This document shows positions 6,923-16,763 of a stretch of DNA of 64,000 nucleotides, piece by piece. The translations under genes were made by a program, and so were the position numbers. This stretch comes from Burkholderiales bacterium (GTDB lineage Bacteria > Pseudomonadota > Gammaproteobacteria > Burkholderiales > Thiobacteraceae), in the NCBI GenBank assembly GCA_023511995.1, contig JAIMAL010000001.1, positions 186,001-250,000 of the forward strand. Direction: 5' to 3'. The notes below the pieces were generated by a model, which was not told the DNA's origin, made no database searches, and worked only from the letters and a program-made list of their open reading frames with translations. The number at the start of each line of letters is the position of its first letter. The first letter of the stretch is position 1.

Positions 6923-7927
6923 TCAGGCGCCTTCGCCGCGGAAGGCGCCTTCCAGCTCCGCCCGCAGCAGATCCTCCTTGCCGCGATAGATGGGGGAGAA
7001 GTGGAAGGGGATCACCTGTTTCACACCCGCCGCCCGCGCCAGTTCCCCCGCCTGGCGGGCGGTGAGGTGACAGCGCTCTCTGGCGCGTTCTGCCTTCTCG
7101 TCGAGGAAGGGGCTTTCGATGAAGAGCCAGTCGGCTCCCCGGGCGAGGGCGATGATGCGCTCGGCGTTGTCGCCGTGATACACGGCATCGGTCACGTAAG
7201 CGATTTTCTGGCCCGGTACCACGCGGAAGACCTCCTGCCGCAGCACACCAAGGGGCAGGGTGTGGATGCGGCCGTCCGTCCCCTGGGCGGAAATGGGGCT
7301 GTCATCCGGCCTGCCCTCGATGGCGGCCCGTTTGGCTACGGCCAGCCACGGTCCCGGGGCGAGCCCTTGCTCAAGCAGCCGGTTTTTCCAGACGTTGACG
7401 TGGAGGCTTTCCTCCAGGGCGAAGGCAAGACAGGGCGTGCGGTGATCGAGGAGGGTGGCGCGCACGCGAAAGAGGGGCTCGGCAAGGAGCACGTCGGAGG
7501 GGGGAAGCGCCGTTTCGTTCTCCCGCCGGAAGGCATTCCGGCAGCGGAAGGTGGCGCGGCGGGCGCTTTTGCCCGGCTCCACCTCGGTGACGTGGAGGGT
7601 CAGCGGCGTGGCGTAGTTGTGCACCAGGTTCCAGGTGTAGGCGGCGAGCTTGTGTTCCACCTGGGCAATGAAACCGGGCGGGCCGAAGAGATGCAGGTCC
7701 CGGTCCCGTGCCAGCACAATGCGCAGCAGCCAGTCGAAGCCCATGAAATGGTCCATGTGGGCATGGGAGACGAAGACGTGGGACAGCCGCATCAGCTTGC
7801 GGGGGGCAAGCACCCGGATCTCGCCCAGATCGAAGAGCAGGGCGCGGCGCTCGAAGAGGCAGTCGATGTAGAGCGCCGGATCCCCGAAGGGATCGTTCAC
7901 CAACTGGGGATGGAAGAGGGGACGCAT
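6923..7927 (-). CDS. Ribonuclease Z-like metallo-beta-lactamase-fold hydrolase
   Basis: A 334-residue cytoplasmic MBL-fold protein. The zinc motif HAHMDH is at residues 55-60, followed by FMGFDWLLRI; later ligands are suggested by YVTDAVYHGDNAER and by a C-terminal CHLTARQAG and IPFHFSPIYRG. This resembles the RNase Z / ElaC group that matures tRNA 3' ends, though many members have other substrates. The start at 7927 (MRPLFHPQL) is chosen because upstream in-frame sequence to 8089 is low-complexity and overlaps the divergent malic enzyme gene. It ends 8 bases from the rtcA remnant on the opposite strand. RNA processing is the likely but unproven role. Confidence 0.8.
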   Translation of the reverse strand: MRPLFHPQLVNDPFGDPALYIDCLFERRALLFDLGEIRVLAPRKLMRLSHVFVSHAHMDHFMGFDWLLRIVLARDRDLHLFGPPGFIAQVEHKLAAYTWNLVHNYATPLTLHVTEVEPGKSARRATFRCRNAFRRENETALPPSDVLLAEPLFRVRATLLDHRTPCLAFALEESLHVNVWKNRLLEQGLAPGPWLAVAKRAAIEGRPDDSPISAQGTDGRIHTLPLGVLRQEVFRVVPGQKIAYVTDAVYHGDNAERIIALARGADWLFIESPFLDEKAERARERCHLTARQAGELARAAGVKQVIPFHFSPIYRGKEDLLRAELEGAFRGEGA

Positions 7928-8064
7928 GCTTTGTCCTGGGTTGCGCACCGGCCGCACGGGGCCGCCTGCCGCCGATTGTAGCCGGAGCCTGCAAGTCCCG
8001 GGGTTTTCTGGCCGGGCCCGCCGGCGGCGGCTAAAATGACGCCTTTGTCCATGCGAGTGTTGCC

Positions 8065-9282
8065 ATGAGCAAGTCGGAAGCCCCTTCAAGCCTGCGCGAA
8101 GCCGCGCTGGCCTATCATGCCCTGCCGCGTCCGGGGAAACTTTCCGTCACCCCGACCAAGGCCTGCGCCACCGCTGCCGATCTCACCCTCGCCTACAGCC
8201 CCGGCGTGGCGGAACCGGTGCGGGAGATCGCCCGCGATCCCGATGCCGCCTACCGCTACACCAACAAGGGCAACCTGGTTGCGGTGATTTCCGATGGCAG
8301 CGCCATCCTGGGGTTGGGCAATCTGGGGCCGCTGGCGGCCAAGCCCGTGATGGAGGGCAAGGCGGTGCTGTTCAAGCGCTTCGCCGACATCGATGTCTAT
8401 GACATCGAGGTCAAGGCGCACTCCCCGGCACACTTCATCGAAACGGTGGTGGCCATCGCCCCCACCTTCGGCGGCATCAATCTGGAGGACATCGCTGCAC
8501 CCCACTGTTTCGAGATCGAGAAGGCGCTGGCGGAGCGGCTGGACATCCCTGTCTTCCACGACGACCAGCACGGCACCGCGGTGATCATCTGCGCCGGGCT
8601 CATCAACGCCCTGGAGGTGCAGGGCAAACGGCTTAACGAGGTGCGCATCGTCTGTCTGGGCGCGGGGGCGGCGGGACTGGCCTCCATGAACCTGCTTGTG
8701 GCGATGGGGGCGAGGGCGGAGAACATTCTCGTCGTCGACAGCAAGGGGGTGATCCACAGCGGCCGCACCGATCTCAACCCCTACAAGCGCGCTTTTGCCC
8801 GTGATACCGACAAGCGCACCCTGGCCGAAGCCATGGTGGGGGCGGATGTCTTCGTCGGCGTGTCGGGGCCCAATCTGGTCACTCCCGAAATGGTGCGCAG
8901 CATGGCGGAAAGACCAGTGGTGTTCGCCCTCGCCAACCCCGATCCGGAAATCCGCCCGGAGGCGGCCCACGCCGTGCGCGACGATCTCGTCATGGCCACG
9001 GGCCGTTCCGATTATCCGAACCAGGTGAACAATGTCCTCGGCTTTCCCTTCATCTTCCGCGGGGCGCTGGATGCGCGGGCGAAGCGTATCAGCCGGCCCA
9101 TGCTCATCGCGGCGGTGAAGGCGCTCGCTGATCTCGCGCACGAGCCCGTTCCCACCGAGGTGCTGGCCGCCTACGGCCTGACGTGTCTCAGCTTCGGGCG
9201 CGACTACATCCTGCCCAAGCCCTTCGATCCCCGCCTGATCGAGCGCATCCCCCCGGCGGTGGCGGCCGCCGCTAATGCCTGA
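8065..9282 (+). CDS. NAD(P)-dependent malic enzyme (short form)
   Basis: A 405-residue enzyme for oxidative decarboxylation of malate to pyruvate. The N-terminal malic domain has [28 protein letters not shown] and [11 protein letters not shown]; the NAD-binding domain has [16 protein letters not shown] and [13 protein letters not shown]. It lacks the C-terminal phosphotransacetylase-like domain of MaeB, so it is the short form common in Proteobacteria. Cofactor preference (NAD or NADP) cannot be settled by eye. It heads a plus-strand run, its stop overlapping the start of the first glycosyltransferase by 8 bases, although a metabolic link to that pathway is not obvious. Confidence 0.92.
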   Translation: MSKSEAPSSLREAALAYHALPRPGKLSVTPTKACATAADLTLAYSPGVAEPVREIARDPDAAYRYTNKGNLVAVISDGSAILGLGNLGPLAAKPVMEGKAVLFKRFADIDVYDIEVKAHSPAHFIETVVAIAPTFGGINLEDIAAPHCFEIEKALAERLDIPVFHDDQHGTAVIICAGLINALEVQGKRLNEVRIVCLGAGAAGLASMNLLVAMGARAENILVVDSKGVIHSGRTDLNPYKRAFARDTDKRTLAEAMVGADVFVGVSGPNLVTPEMVRSMAERPVVFALANPDPEIRPEAAHAVRDDLVMATGRSDYPNQVNNVLGFPFIFRGALDARAKRISRPMLIAAVKALADLAHEPVPTEVLAAYGLTCLSFGRDYILPKPFDPRLIERIPPAVAAAANA

Positions 9283-10951
9283 GGCGATGATTCCCTTCAC
9301 CGCGCGCGGGTCCTTCGCGAAAGCGGCCGAGCAATCGGAGACCAGCAAGCTCGTCCTGCTGCTGGCGCTGGCCGCCGCCTGGCTGATTCCGGGCCTGGTG
9401 GGGCATGATCCGTGGAAGCCCCGCGATGCCGCCACCTTCGGCGTCATCCATGCCATGCTCACGCGGGGAGAGTGGCTCATCCCCACCAATGCCGGGGAAA
9501 TCACCTTAAGCCACGGCCCGCTTTATTTCTGGGTGGCGGCGTTGTCGGCGAAGCTTTTCGCTGGCCTGTTGCCCGTCCATGATGCGGCGCGCCTTGCCAC
9601 CGGCTTTTTTATGGCCCTCGCTTTCCTCGGCATGGGCGTGGCTGGGCGGCTCACCCTGGGACAGGGCATGGGGCGGCCGACGGTGGTGATTCTCCTGGGT
9701 TGCGTGGGCCTGCTCACCAATGGCCACGAGATGCAGCCGGAGGTAGCCGTCCTTGCCGCCTGTGCCGTGGCGCTGGCGGGCTTTGCCCTCATCCTGCGCG
9801 CGCCCCTGTGGGGAGGGCTGGTCCTGGGTCAGGGGTGGGGCATGGCGTTCCTCGCCGGCGGGGTGACGCCGCTTGCCCTCCTCCTCGCCATGGCGCTTCT
9901 GCTTTTCTCCTTTCCCGCCTGGCGCAATCGCGCCTACCTGAAGGGGCTGGGGATGGCGCTTGCTGCCGCTTCCCCCTGGCTTTTTGTCTGGCCGGTTTGG
10001 CTGGCCCGCCATGCACCGGAGGCCCTCGCGCTCTTCTGGCGGGAAAGTGCCCCTCACCTCCATCTGCTCTCGCCCTCTGTCCTCGCCGCGCAGTTGGCCT
10101 GGTATCTGGAGCTTTTGACCTGGTTTGCCTGGCCCGCACTGCCCCTTGCCGCGTGGACCCTGTGGGGCTACCGGCGCAAGCTCCTTGCGGAGCCGCGCTA
10201 CCAGTTGCCCCTCGCCTTCCTCGCGGTGATGCTGGTTTTCCTGGCCACCGTAGGGGAGCGTAACGATACCCTCGCCCTGCCTTTGCTGCTGCCCCTGGCC
10301 TTGCTCGCCGCCGCCGGCATCGATACCCTGCGCCGGGGCGCGGCCAATGCCTTGGGCTGGTTTGGCATCATGGGCTTCGGCGCGGCGGCGATCTTCCTCT
10401 GGGTGGGCTGGTTTGCCCTCGTGACGGGCGTGCCGGCCCGCTTCTCCGCCCACCTGCTGAAGCTGGCGCCGGGCTTCGTGCCCGGCTTCTCCTGGCTGCC
10501 TTTCCTCGTGGCGGTGTTCCTCACCGCCTTTTGGCTGATGCCCCTGCGCCGTTCCTTCCGCTCCGGCCGGCGTGCGGCGGTCCACTGGGCGGCGGGCATC
10601 ACCCTCTTCTGGGGACTGCTTGCGACCCTGTGGCTCCCCTGGCTCGACCACAACCGCAGCTATGCCCGCGTCTTCGCGGAACTTCGGCAGCACCTCCCTG
10701 CGCATTACACCTGCATCGCCGGCGCGGGGCTCAGCCCGGCCCATCGGGCGCTTTTGGATTACCACGCGGGGGTCCTGGTGCGTCCCGTGGAGGATTTCCA
10801 GGGGCTCGAGTGCGATCTTTTCCTGCTGCAATGGGACCCGCGCACCGTCGAAACCCGGCCCGGGCCGGGCTGGGTGATCCTGTGGGAAGGGGGACGCCCC
10901 AATGAGAAGAAAGAGCGCTTCCGCCTGCTCAGGGCAGGAGGAGAGCCATGA
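9275..10951 (+). CDS. GT39-family membrane glycosyltransferase (ArnT-like), first copy
   Basis: A 558-residue polytopic inner-membrane protein with about 11-12 hydrophobic helices. The N-terminal periplasmic loop carries [15 protein letters not shown] and [20 protein letters not shown], the acidic first-loop pattern of GT-C / GT39 enzymes such as ArnT, which use polyprenyl-phosphate sugars as donors. The ATG at 9275 overlaps the malic enzyme stop (another ATG lies at 9287), and its own stop overlaps the next glycosyltransferase start by ATGA. It is coupled to a second GT39 gene and a UbiA-type phosphoribosyltransferase, which together suggest transfer of a lipid-linked pentose. Acceptor unknown. 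Confidence 0.82.
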   Translation: MPEAMIPFTARGSFAKAAEQSETSKLVLLLALAAAWLIPGLVGHDPWKPRDAATFGVIHAMLTRGEWLIPTNAGEITLSHGPLYFWVAALSAKLFAGLLPVHDAARLATGFFMALAFLGMGVAGRLTLGQGMGRPTVVILLGCVGLLTNGHEMQPEVAVLAACAVALAGFALILRAPLWGGLVLGQGWGMAFLAGGVTPLALLLAMALLLFSFPAWRNRAYLKGLGMALAAASPWLFVWPVWLARHAPEALALFWRESAPHLHLLSPSVLAAQLAWYLELLTWFAWPALPLAAWTLWGYRRKLLAEPRYQLPLAFLAVMLVFLATVGERNDTLALPLLLPLALLAAAGIDTLRRGAANALGWFGIMGFGAAAIFLWVGWFALVTGVPARFSAHLLKLAPGFVPGFSWLPFLVAVFLTAFWLMPLRRSFRSGRRAAVHWAAGITLFWGLLATLWLPWLDHNRSYARVFAELRQHLPAHYTCIAGAGLSPAHRALLDYHAGVLVRPVEDFQGLECDLFLLQWDPRTVETRPGPGWVILWEGGRPNEKKERFRLLRAGGEP

Positions 10952-12471
10952 CGGGCGGAAAAGAGGTGAAGGCGGTGAGCGATTTCGGGCGGTTTTTACC
11001 CGCTGCCTTCGTTTTCGCTTTCGCCTTCAAGCTGATCCTTGCCGCCGTCGCCCCCATGTCGGGGGACGAAGCTTATTTCCTCATCTGGGGCCGGCATCCC
11101 GATCTGGGCTTCTACGACCATCCCCCCATGGTGGGATGGCTCGCCTCCCTGCTCCTTCTGTTTTCGGATGCCGAGTGGTGGGTGCGGCTGCCGGCGGTGC
11201 TGGCTTCGCTTTTGGTGGCCTGGGGCATTTACCGGTTGCTGCGCGACACCGACGAGGAGAAAGCCGCGCTGGCCGCGCTCCTCTACCTCGCCGCGCCGGT
11301 GAGCCTGTTCAACGTCCTCCTCACCACCGACACGCCCCTCATCGTTGCCAGCTTCTTTTCCGCGGCCTTCCTCTGGCGCGGCGAGCAGAGCGGGGTACGC
11401 GCCCACTACGTATGGGCAGGGGTGTGGCTGGGGCTTGCGTTCCTGTCCAAGTATTTCGCCGCCCTGCTCCTTCTCGCCTACGGGCTCCTTTGGCTCACCG
11501 GTCCCCGCGATGCCCGGCGCAACCGGAATTTCCTCTGGCTCCTTCTGGCAACGCTGCCTTTCCTTGCCCTCAGCCTGTACTGGAACGCCACCCATTGCTG
11601 GGCGAACATCATGTTCAACGTCTTCAACCGGCATGGCGATGCCGGCTTCGCCCCCTCCCGCCCGCTCCTGTATGCGGCCGCGCTCGTCTATCTTCTGACC
11701 CCGCCCCTTCTTCTCGATCTGTTTCGCTCGCGTAGCCAGCCGGTGGATTCCCCGTCACGGTTTTTCGGCTTGCTTTTCGGCGTGCCCTACGGGGTGTTCG
11801 CCGTGCTGTCTTTGGTCAAGGTGATCGGCCTGCATTGGCTGCTTTCCTTCTACGCCTTCTTTTTCCTCTTCGCCGCGTGGCGGCTCGATGCGGCACGGCT
11901 GCGCCGGGCGTTGCGCTTCATGGTGGGCTTGAGCGGCGTGCATCTGCTCCTCATCGTGCTTTTCGCCCTGCTCCCCCTGGAGACCTTCCAGCGCTGGAGC
12001 AAATACGACGGCATGGTGCTCATGCTGCGCCCGCAGCTCATCCTCGCCGAGCTCAACCCCTTCGCCGATCGCTACGTGTTCGCCACCGATGGTTATTCAG
12101 CGTCCGCCATCATGTCCTACCATGCCCGCCGTGAGTTCATCGTTTTCGGCGAGGCGTCGAGCCATGCGCGTCATGACGATATCATGACCGATTTCCGCGC
12201 CCTCGACGGCAAGAACATCCTCATCCTGCTCAAGAAGGAGCCGGAGTTCGACAAGTTCGGCCCCTACTTCCGCAGTGTGACTTTCCAGGATTTCACCGTG
12301 GCCGGGGCACGCTTTTATCTCGTGCTGGGGCAAGGCTTCGACTATGCCCGCTATCGGCAGCAGGTGTTGCGGGCGGTGAAGGAGAAGTATTACGCCATCC
12401 CCCGTTTCCTGCCCATGGCGCGCTGTTATTTCTGCGAGCGGTATTTCCCGGCCGAAGCTTGTCGCCGCTAG
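10948..12471 (+). CDS. GT39-family membrane glycosyltransferase, second copy
   Basis: A 507-residue polytopic membrane protein of the ArnT/PMT superfamily. The first periplasmic loop has MSGDEAYFLIWGRHPDLGF and YDHPPMVGWLASLLL, the classic GT39 signature with catalytic acidic residues; LLTTDTPLIVASFFSAAFLW and LGLAFLSKYFAALLL follow in the membrane part. A soluble C-terminal region from about residue 350 contains YVFATDGYSASAIMSYHARR. The start overlaps the preceding gene (ATGA), indicating translational coupling. It probably glycosylates a periplasmic acceptor with a polyprenyl-linked sugar. The difference from its neighbour suggests distinct acceptors or successive steps. Confidence 0.84.
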   Translation: MTGGKEVKAVSDFGRFLPAAFVFAFAFKLILAAVAPMSGDEAYFLIWGRHPDLGFYDHPPMVGWLASLLLLFSDAEWWVRLPAVLASLLVAWGIYRLLRDTDEEKAALAALLYLAAPVSLFNVLLTTDTPLIVASFFSAAFLWRGEQSGVRAHYVWAGVWLGLAFLSKYFAALLLLAYGLLWLTGPRDARRNRNFLWLLLATLPFLALSLYWNATHCWANIMFNVFNRHGDAGFAPSRPLLYAAALVYLLTPPLLLDLFRSRSQPVDSPSRFFGLLFGVPYGVFAVLSLVKVIGLHWLLSFYAFFFLFAAWRLDAARLRRALRFMVGLSGVHLLLIVLFALLPLETFQRWSKYDGMVLMLRPQLILAELNPFADRYVFATDGYSASAIMSYHARREFIVFGEASSHARHDDIMTDFRALDGKNILILLKKEPEFDKFGPYFRSVTFQDFTVAGARFYLVLGQGFDYARYRQQVLRAVKEKYYAIPRFLPMARCYFCERYFPAEACRR

Positions 12472-12475
12472 AGCC

Positions 12476-13342
12476 ATGCGTGCTTACGATCTCATCCGGC
12501 TGCTGCGGCCCCGTCAGTGGGTGAAGAACGTTTTCGTCTTCACCGGCCTGTTGTTTTCCCATGCCTGGGGCGATGGGGACCTGGTGCTGCGGGTGGTGGG
12601 GGCGGCGCTGGCTTTCAGTTTCATGGCCAGTGCCATCTATGTCATGAACGACCTGGCCGACCGGGAAGCCGACCGCCGCCATCCCGTCAAACGTCACCGG
12701 CCCCTGGCGAGTGGTGCAGTGAGTGTGCCGGTAGCCCTCGCTGTGGCGGCGCTTTCGGCCACGCTGGCGGCGGCTGTCGCGGCCTGGGTGTCCTCCACCG
12801 TGTTGTGGCTGGTGGCCGCCTACTGCGTGATCAATCTCGCCTACTCCGGCGGTCTCAAGCAGGTGGTGATTCTCGATGTATTCCTCATCGCCGCCGGCTT
12901 CATGTTGCGTATCCTCGCCGGGACGTTGGGCGTGGGCATTGCGCCTTCCCAGTGGCTATTGCTCACCGGGCTTTTCCTCACCCTGTTTCTCGGTTTCGCC
13001 AAGCGGCGGGCGGAATGGGCGGCCTTAGGCGAAGGGCAGGGCAGCCGCAGGGTGCTGGCGCATTATGGACCGGAGCTTCTGGATCACATGCTGTCGGTGG
13101 CGGCGGCCGGCGTGGTGATGAGCTACAGCCTCTACACCGTGAGTCCGGAGACCGTCGCGCGCCACGGCACAAGCCACCTCATCTACACCGTTCCCCTCGT
13201 GCTCTACGGCATCTTCCGCTACATCCACCTGCTGCATCACCGCCAGCGTGGCGAGGACCCCGCCGCGGAGCTTCTCCTCGACCCCCACATGCTTTCCACC
13301 TTCGTCGCCTGGCTGGCCCTCACCCTCTGGTTCATTGCGTAG
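12476..13342 (+). CDS. UbiA-family decaprenyl-phosphate phosphoribosyltransferase
   Basis: A 288-residue integral membrane prenyltransferase homologue. It opens IRLLRPRQWVKNVFVF, typical of decaprenyl-phosphate phosphoribosyltransferase (mycobacterial Rv3806c type). The metal-binding motif NDLADREADRRHP (about residues 58-70) and a second conserved region YSGGLKQVVILDVFLIAAGF follow. The family transfers phosphoribose from PRPP to decaprenyl phosphate, the first committed step to decaprenyl-phospho-arabinose. It starts 4 bases after the second GT39 gene. The DprE1/DprE2-like epimerase genes needed to finish the pathway are not in the window. Convergent with polX. Confidence 0.85.
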   Translation: MRAYDLIRLLRPRQWVKNVFVFTGLLFSHAWGDGDLVLRVVGAALAFSFMASAIYVMNDLADREADRRHPVKRHRPLASGAVSVPVALAVAALSATLAAAVAAWVSSTVLWLVAAYCVINLAYSGGLKQVVILDVFLIAAGFMLRILAGTLGVGIAPSQWLLLTGLFLTLFLGFAKRRAEWAALGEGQGSRRVLAHYGPELLDHMLSVAAAGVVMSYSLYTVSPETVARHGTSHLIYTVPLVLYGIFRYIHLLHHRQRGEDPAAELLLDPHMLSTFVAWLALTLWFIA

Positions 13343-13347
13343 GGGGA

Positions 13348-13387
13348 CCCACGGCATGCCCGCCAGGGGCGTGATCGCCCCGTGGGG
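13348..13387. terminator. Hairpin between convergent genes
   Basis: CCCACGG (13348-13354) pairs with CCGTGGG (13380-13386), and an inner GGGGCG/CGCCCC stem lies within. It sits in the 60-base gap between the convergent UbiA-type gene and polX. There is no T-tract on either strand, so this is only a candidate bidirectional terminator. Confidence 0.4.
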
Positions 13388-13402
13388 CTGATGCGTTCCG
13401 TT

Positions 13403-15130
13403 TCATCCCATGGTTTTCTTCAATATCGGCAGCAGTTCCTTGAGGCTGCGGGTGTTGAGCACGTCCTTCGCTTCCAGCCAGCCGCGGCGGGCCTGGCCCA
13501 CGCCGAAGCGCAGATGGTCGAAGTCGAGCAGGGTGTGGGCGTCGGAATTGATGGACACCAGCACGCCTTCCGCTTTTGCCAACTGACAGTGAATGTCGGT
13601 GAGGTCCAGGCGCTCCGGCTGGGCATTGAGCTCCAGGTAACAACCCCGCTCCCGGGCATGGCGGATGATGCGTTCCATGTCCACGTCCATGGGCGGGCGG
13701 CCGCCGATCTCCCGCCCGCTGGGATGGGCGAGGAGGGTGAAGTGGGGGTGATCCATGGCGCGCAGGATGCGGCGGGTCTGTTGCTCGCGGGGCAGGTTGA
13801 AATGACTGTGGACCGCTGCCACCACCAGGTCAAGCTCCTTGAGCAGGCTGTCGGCGAGATCGAGGGAACCGTCTTCCAAGATGTCCACCTCGATGCCTTT
13901 GAGCAGGCGGATGCCCTTCAGCGTTTCGTTCAGGCGGTCGATCTCCTCCATCTGCTGCATGAGGCGCTTGGCATCGAGGCCATGGGTGACGGCAAGGCGC
14001 GGTGAATGATCGGTGATGGCGAGATACTGCCAGCCGCGGCGGTGCGCCTCTTCCGCCAACTCGCGCAGGGTGTGGCGGCCATCCGACGCCTTGCTGTGCA
14101 CGTGCAGGTCGCCCCGCAGGGCCTTGAGTTCGACAAGCTGCGGCAGGCGCCCGGCGCGCGCCGCCTCGATTTCGCCGCGGTCTTCGCGCAGTTCCGGGGG
14201 GATCCAGGGCAGACCCACGGCCGCGAAGACGGATTCCTCCGTCTCGCCGGCGATGCGCCGTTCGCCGCGGAAGACACCGTATTCGTTGATCTTCAGCCCC
14301 CGTTCCTGACCCAGCTTGCGGATGGCGATGTTGTGGGGCTTGGAGCCGGTGAAATAGTGGAGGGCGGCGCCGAAGCTTTCCTCCGGCACGACCCGCACGT
14401 CCACCTGGATGCCGCTTTTCAGCACCACGCTGGAACGGGTCTCGCCGTGGGAGAGCACGTCGGCGATCTCGTCATAGGCGAGCAGATGGGTCATCACCGG
14501 CGGGCCGCTTGCCGCCGTGACCAGGATGTCGAGATCGCCCACCGTCTCTTTTGCCCGACGGAAGCTGCCCGCCACCACCGCCTGCCGCACGCCCGGCCCC
14601 TTGCGCAGGTGGGCCACCAGGGATTGGGCGTACTGGGTGGCCACGGCGATGGAATAGCGTCGGCTTTGTGAGGCATGGGCGCGAATCGCCTCCAGGATGG
14701 CGCGCTCGGTCTTTTCGCCAAAGCCCGGCAGTTCGCGGATGCGTCCGGCTTCCGCGGCCTTGGCGAGCTGGTCCAGGGTCTCCACCTGCAGGCTGTCGTA
14801 GAGCATCTTCACCCGCTTGGGCCCAAGACCGGGGATGGATAAAAGCTGGGTGATGGTGGGTGGCAGTTGGGCGCGCAGTTCCTCGAGGAAACGGGAACGG
14901 CCGGTGGTGGCGATCTCCTCGATCTTGGCGGCGAGGTCGGCGCCGATACCCGGCAGCTTCGGCAGCTTGCCGCCGCCAGCGAGGATTTCCGCCACTTCGC
15001 GGCCGTATTCGCCGATGGTGCGGGCCGCGTTACGGTAGGCACGCACGCGGAAGGGATTGGCGTCCTGGATTTCCAGGAGGTCCGCGATCTCCTCGAAGAT
15101 GGCGGCGATGTCAGCATTGTGGATGGGCAT
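13403..15130 (-). CDS. polX: DNA polymerase/3'-5' exonuclease PolX
   Basis: A 575-residue X-family DNA polymerase involved in gap-filling DNA repair. Domains in order: N-terminal helix-hairpin-helix (NPFRVRAYRNAARTIGEY and later IPGLGPKRVKMLYD), the pol-beta-like polymerase core with VVAGSFRRAKETVGDLDILV carrying the catalytic aspartates, and a C-terminal PHP phosphoesterase domain starting LRGDLHVHSKASDGRHTLRE with ITDHSP and a final NSDAHT. All metal-binding motifs of the PHP domain look intact, so 3'-5' exonuclease activity is expected. Length fits the bacterial family. It is divergent from the YjfB-like gene. Confidence 0.94.
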   Translation of the reverse strand: MPIHNADIAAIFEEIADLLEIQDANPFRVRAYRNAARTIGEYGREVAEILAGGGKLPKLPGIGADLAAKIEEIATTGRSRFLEELRAQLPPTITQLLSIPGLGPKRVKMLYDSLQVETLDQLAKAAEAGRIRELPGFGEKTERAILEAIRAHASQSRRYSIAVATQYAQSLVAHLRKGPGVRQAVVAGSFRRAKETVGDLDILVTAASGPPVMTHLLAYDEIADVLSHGETRSSVVLKSGIQVDVRVVPEESFGAALHYFTGSKPHNIAIRKLGQERGLKINEYGVFRGERRIAGETEESVFAAVGLPWIPPELREDRGEIEAARAGRLPQLVELKALRGDLHVHSKASDGRHTLRELAEEAHRRGWQYLAITDHSPRLAVTHGLDAKRLMQQMEEIDRLNETLKGIRLLKGIEVDILEDGSLDLADSLLKELDLVVAAVHSHFNLPREQQTRRILRAMDHPHFTLLAHPSGREIGGRPPMDVDMERIIRHARERGCYLELNAQPERLDLTDIHCQLAKAEGVLVSINSDAHTLLDFDHLRFGVGQARRGWLEAKDVLNTRSLKELLPILKKTMG

Positions 15131-15251
15131 GGCTTCAGTCTAGCAGGAGCCGGGGCCGCGGTACGGGGGTGGGCTACGTTCGGGGTTGCGCCCGGGGCTA
15201 CCGCATTCTCCGGCGGGGGACGATAATGGTTTTGTCGCGTGGAGGTGAACC

Positions 15252-15449
15252 ATGGAAGTGTCTTCGTCCATCGTGGGCGGTGCGGTGAGCGATCCGCTGG
15301 CGGCGGAACGCCAGGTGCTGGTGCTGAAGAAGGCCCTGCAGATGGAGGCGGCAAGCGCGTTGGCGCTCCTCAAGGCCGTGCCGCAGCCGCAGCCGGTGGC
15401 GGCCAGCAATCCCCCGCATCTCGGCCAGAACATCGACACCCGCGCCTGA
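15252..15449 (+). CDS. YjfB-like putative motility protein
   Basis: A 65-residue protein beginning MEVSSSIVGGAVSDPLAAER. The pattern LKKALQMEAASALALLK followed by a terminal NPPHLGQNIDTRA matches the YjfB motility family. A strong ribosome-binding site (GGAGGTGA) precedes the ATG. Members are small soluble proteins found mainly in flagellated bacteria, and their function is unknown. No flagellar genes lie nearby in this window. It stands alone between polX and argJ. Confidence 0.8.
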   Translation: MEVSSSIVGGAVSDPLAAERQVLVLKKALQMEAASALALLKAVPQPQPVAASNPPHLGQNIDTRA

Positions 15450-15533
15450 ATCGGCGGGGCCGCGTCGCCTGAGGCGGGTTTCGTGCCGCGCGCCTGAATC
15501 CACTAAAATGGCGGCTTCCCGGAAGGAAGCCCC

Positions 15534-16763
15534 ATGCCCGTCAATTTCACCCCCACTCCCCCCGAAGTCCTGAAGCCCGTTCCCGGCGTACGCCTGGGTG
15601 TGGCCGCCGCCGGCATCAAAAAGCCCGGTCGCAGGGACCTTACCGTCATCTCTCTGGAGCCGGGCAGCCGCGTGGCGGGGGTGTTCACCCGCAACCGTTT
15701 CTGTGCCGCGCCGGTGACCGTCTGTCGCGAACGGCTGGGCGAGGGGCGGCCCATCCGGGCGCTGGTCATCAACACTGGCAATGCCAATGCCGGCACCGGT
15801 GCCCAGGGTCTGGCCGATGCCCGCCGCACCTGTGCCGAGGTGGCGCGGCTACTCGTCTGCCCGGAAGAATCGGTGCTGCCCTTTTCCACCGGCGTCATCC
15901 TGGAGCCGCTGCCCATGGCGCGGCTCCTCGCCGGCTTGCCCCAGGCCGTGGCCGATCTGGCGGCCGATCGCTGGGGGGCGGCCGCGGAAGCCATCATGAC
16001 CACCGACACCGTGCCCAAGGCGATTTCCCGGACCGTCGTCATCGAGGGCAAGCCGGTGACGGTCACCGGCATGGCCAAGGGCTCAGGCATGATCCATCCC
16101 AACATGGCCACCATGCTGGCCTTCATCGCCACCGATGCCGCGGTGGCCCAGCCGGTCCTCGAGCATCTGGTGCGGGAAGCGGCGGATGAATCCTTCAACT
16201 GCATCACCGTCGATGGCGACACTTCCACCAACGACGCCTTCATCCTCATGGCCACCGGCCGGGCGGGACACGGCGAGATCGACAGGCCCGAAGGCCCCGC
16301 CTATGCCGCGCTGCGGGAAGCGGTGACGGAGGTGGCGCGTTTCCTCGCCCAGGCCATCGTGCGGGATGGGGAGGGGGCGACGAAGTTCATGACCATCGAG
16401 GTCAACGGCGGCAAAAACCGTGCGGAGTGCCGGCAGGTGGCCTATGCCATCGCCCGCTCGCCCCTGGTGAAGACGGCATTCTTCGCTTCCGATCCCAACC
16501 TGGGCCGCATCCTCGCCGCCATCGGCTATGCGGGAATCGACGACCTCGAGGTGGAGCGTGTGCGCCTGTATCTGGGCGATGTGCTGGTGGCCGAGCACGG
16601 CGGACGCGCCGCGGGGTATGCGGAAGAAGATGGCGTACGGGTGATGCGCGCCCCGGAGATTCGGGTGCGGGTGGAGCTCGCGCGCGGGGAGGCGTCCGCC
16701 ACCGTGTGGACCTGTGACTTTTCCTACGACTACGTGCGCATCAACGCGGAGTATCGGAGCTGA
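15534..16763 (+). CDS. argJ: Bifunctional glutamate N-acetyltransferase / N-acetylglutamate synthase ArgJ
   Basis: A 409-residue enzyme of the cyclic arginine pathway that transfers acetyl from N-acetylornithine to glutamate. The autocleavage site is visible as [15 protein letters not shown] (cleavage between Ala and Thr gives alpha and beta chains). Other signatures include [35 protein letters not shown] and a terminal [18 protein letters not shown]. Length and motifs match the family, with no sign of damage. Its stop shares one base with the start of the DUF815 ATPase gene (TGATG). Confidence 0.95.
   Translation: MPVNFTPTPPEVLKPVPGVRLGVAAAGIKKPGRRDLTVISLEPGSRVAGVFTRNRFCAAPVTVCRERLGEGRPIRALVINTGNANAGTGAQGLADARRTCAEVARLLVCPEESVLPFSTGVILEPLPMARLLAGLPQAVADLAADRWGAAAEAIMTTDTVPKAISRTVVIEGKPVTVTGMAKGSGMIHPNMATMLAFIATDAAVAQPVLEHLVREAADESFNCITVDGDTSTNDAFILMATGRAGHGEIDRPEGPAYAALREAVTEVARFLAQAIVRDGEGATKFMTIEVNGGKNRAECRQVAYAIARSPLVKTAFFASDPNLGRILAAIGYAGIDDLEVERVRLYLGDVLVAEHGGRAAGYAEEDGVRVMRAPEIRVRVELARGEASATVWTCDFSYDYVRINAEYRS

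Noticed and set aside
8086-9504. 472-residue open frame antisense to malic enzyme
   Set aside because: Mirrors the high-GC codon pattern of the real gene; His/Gly/Asp-rich with no domain. The plus strand encodes a clear malic enzyme.
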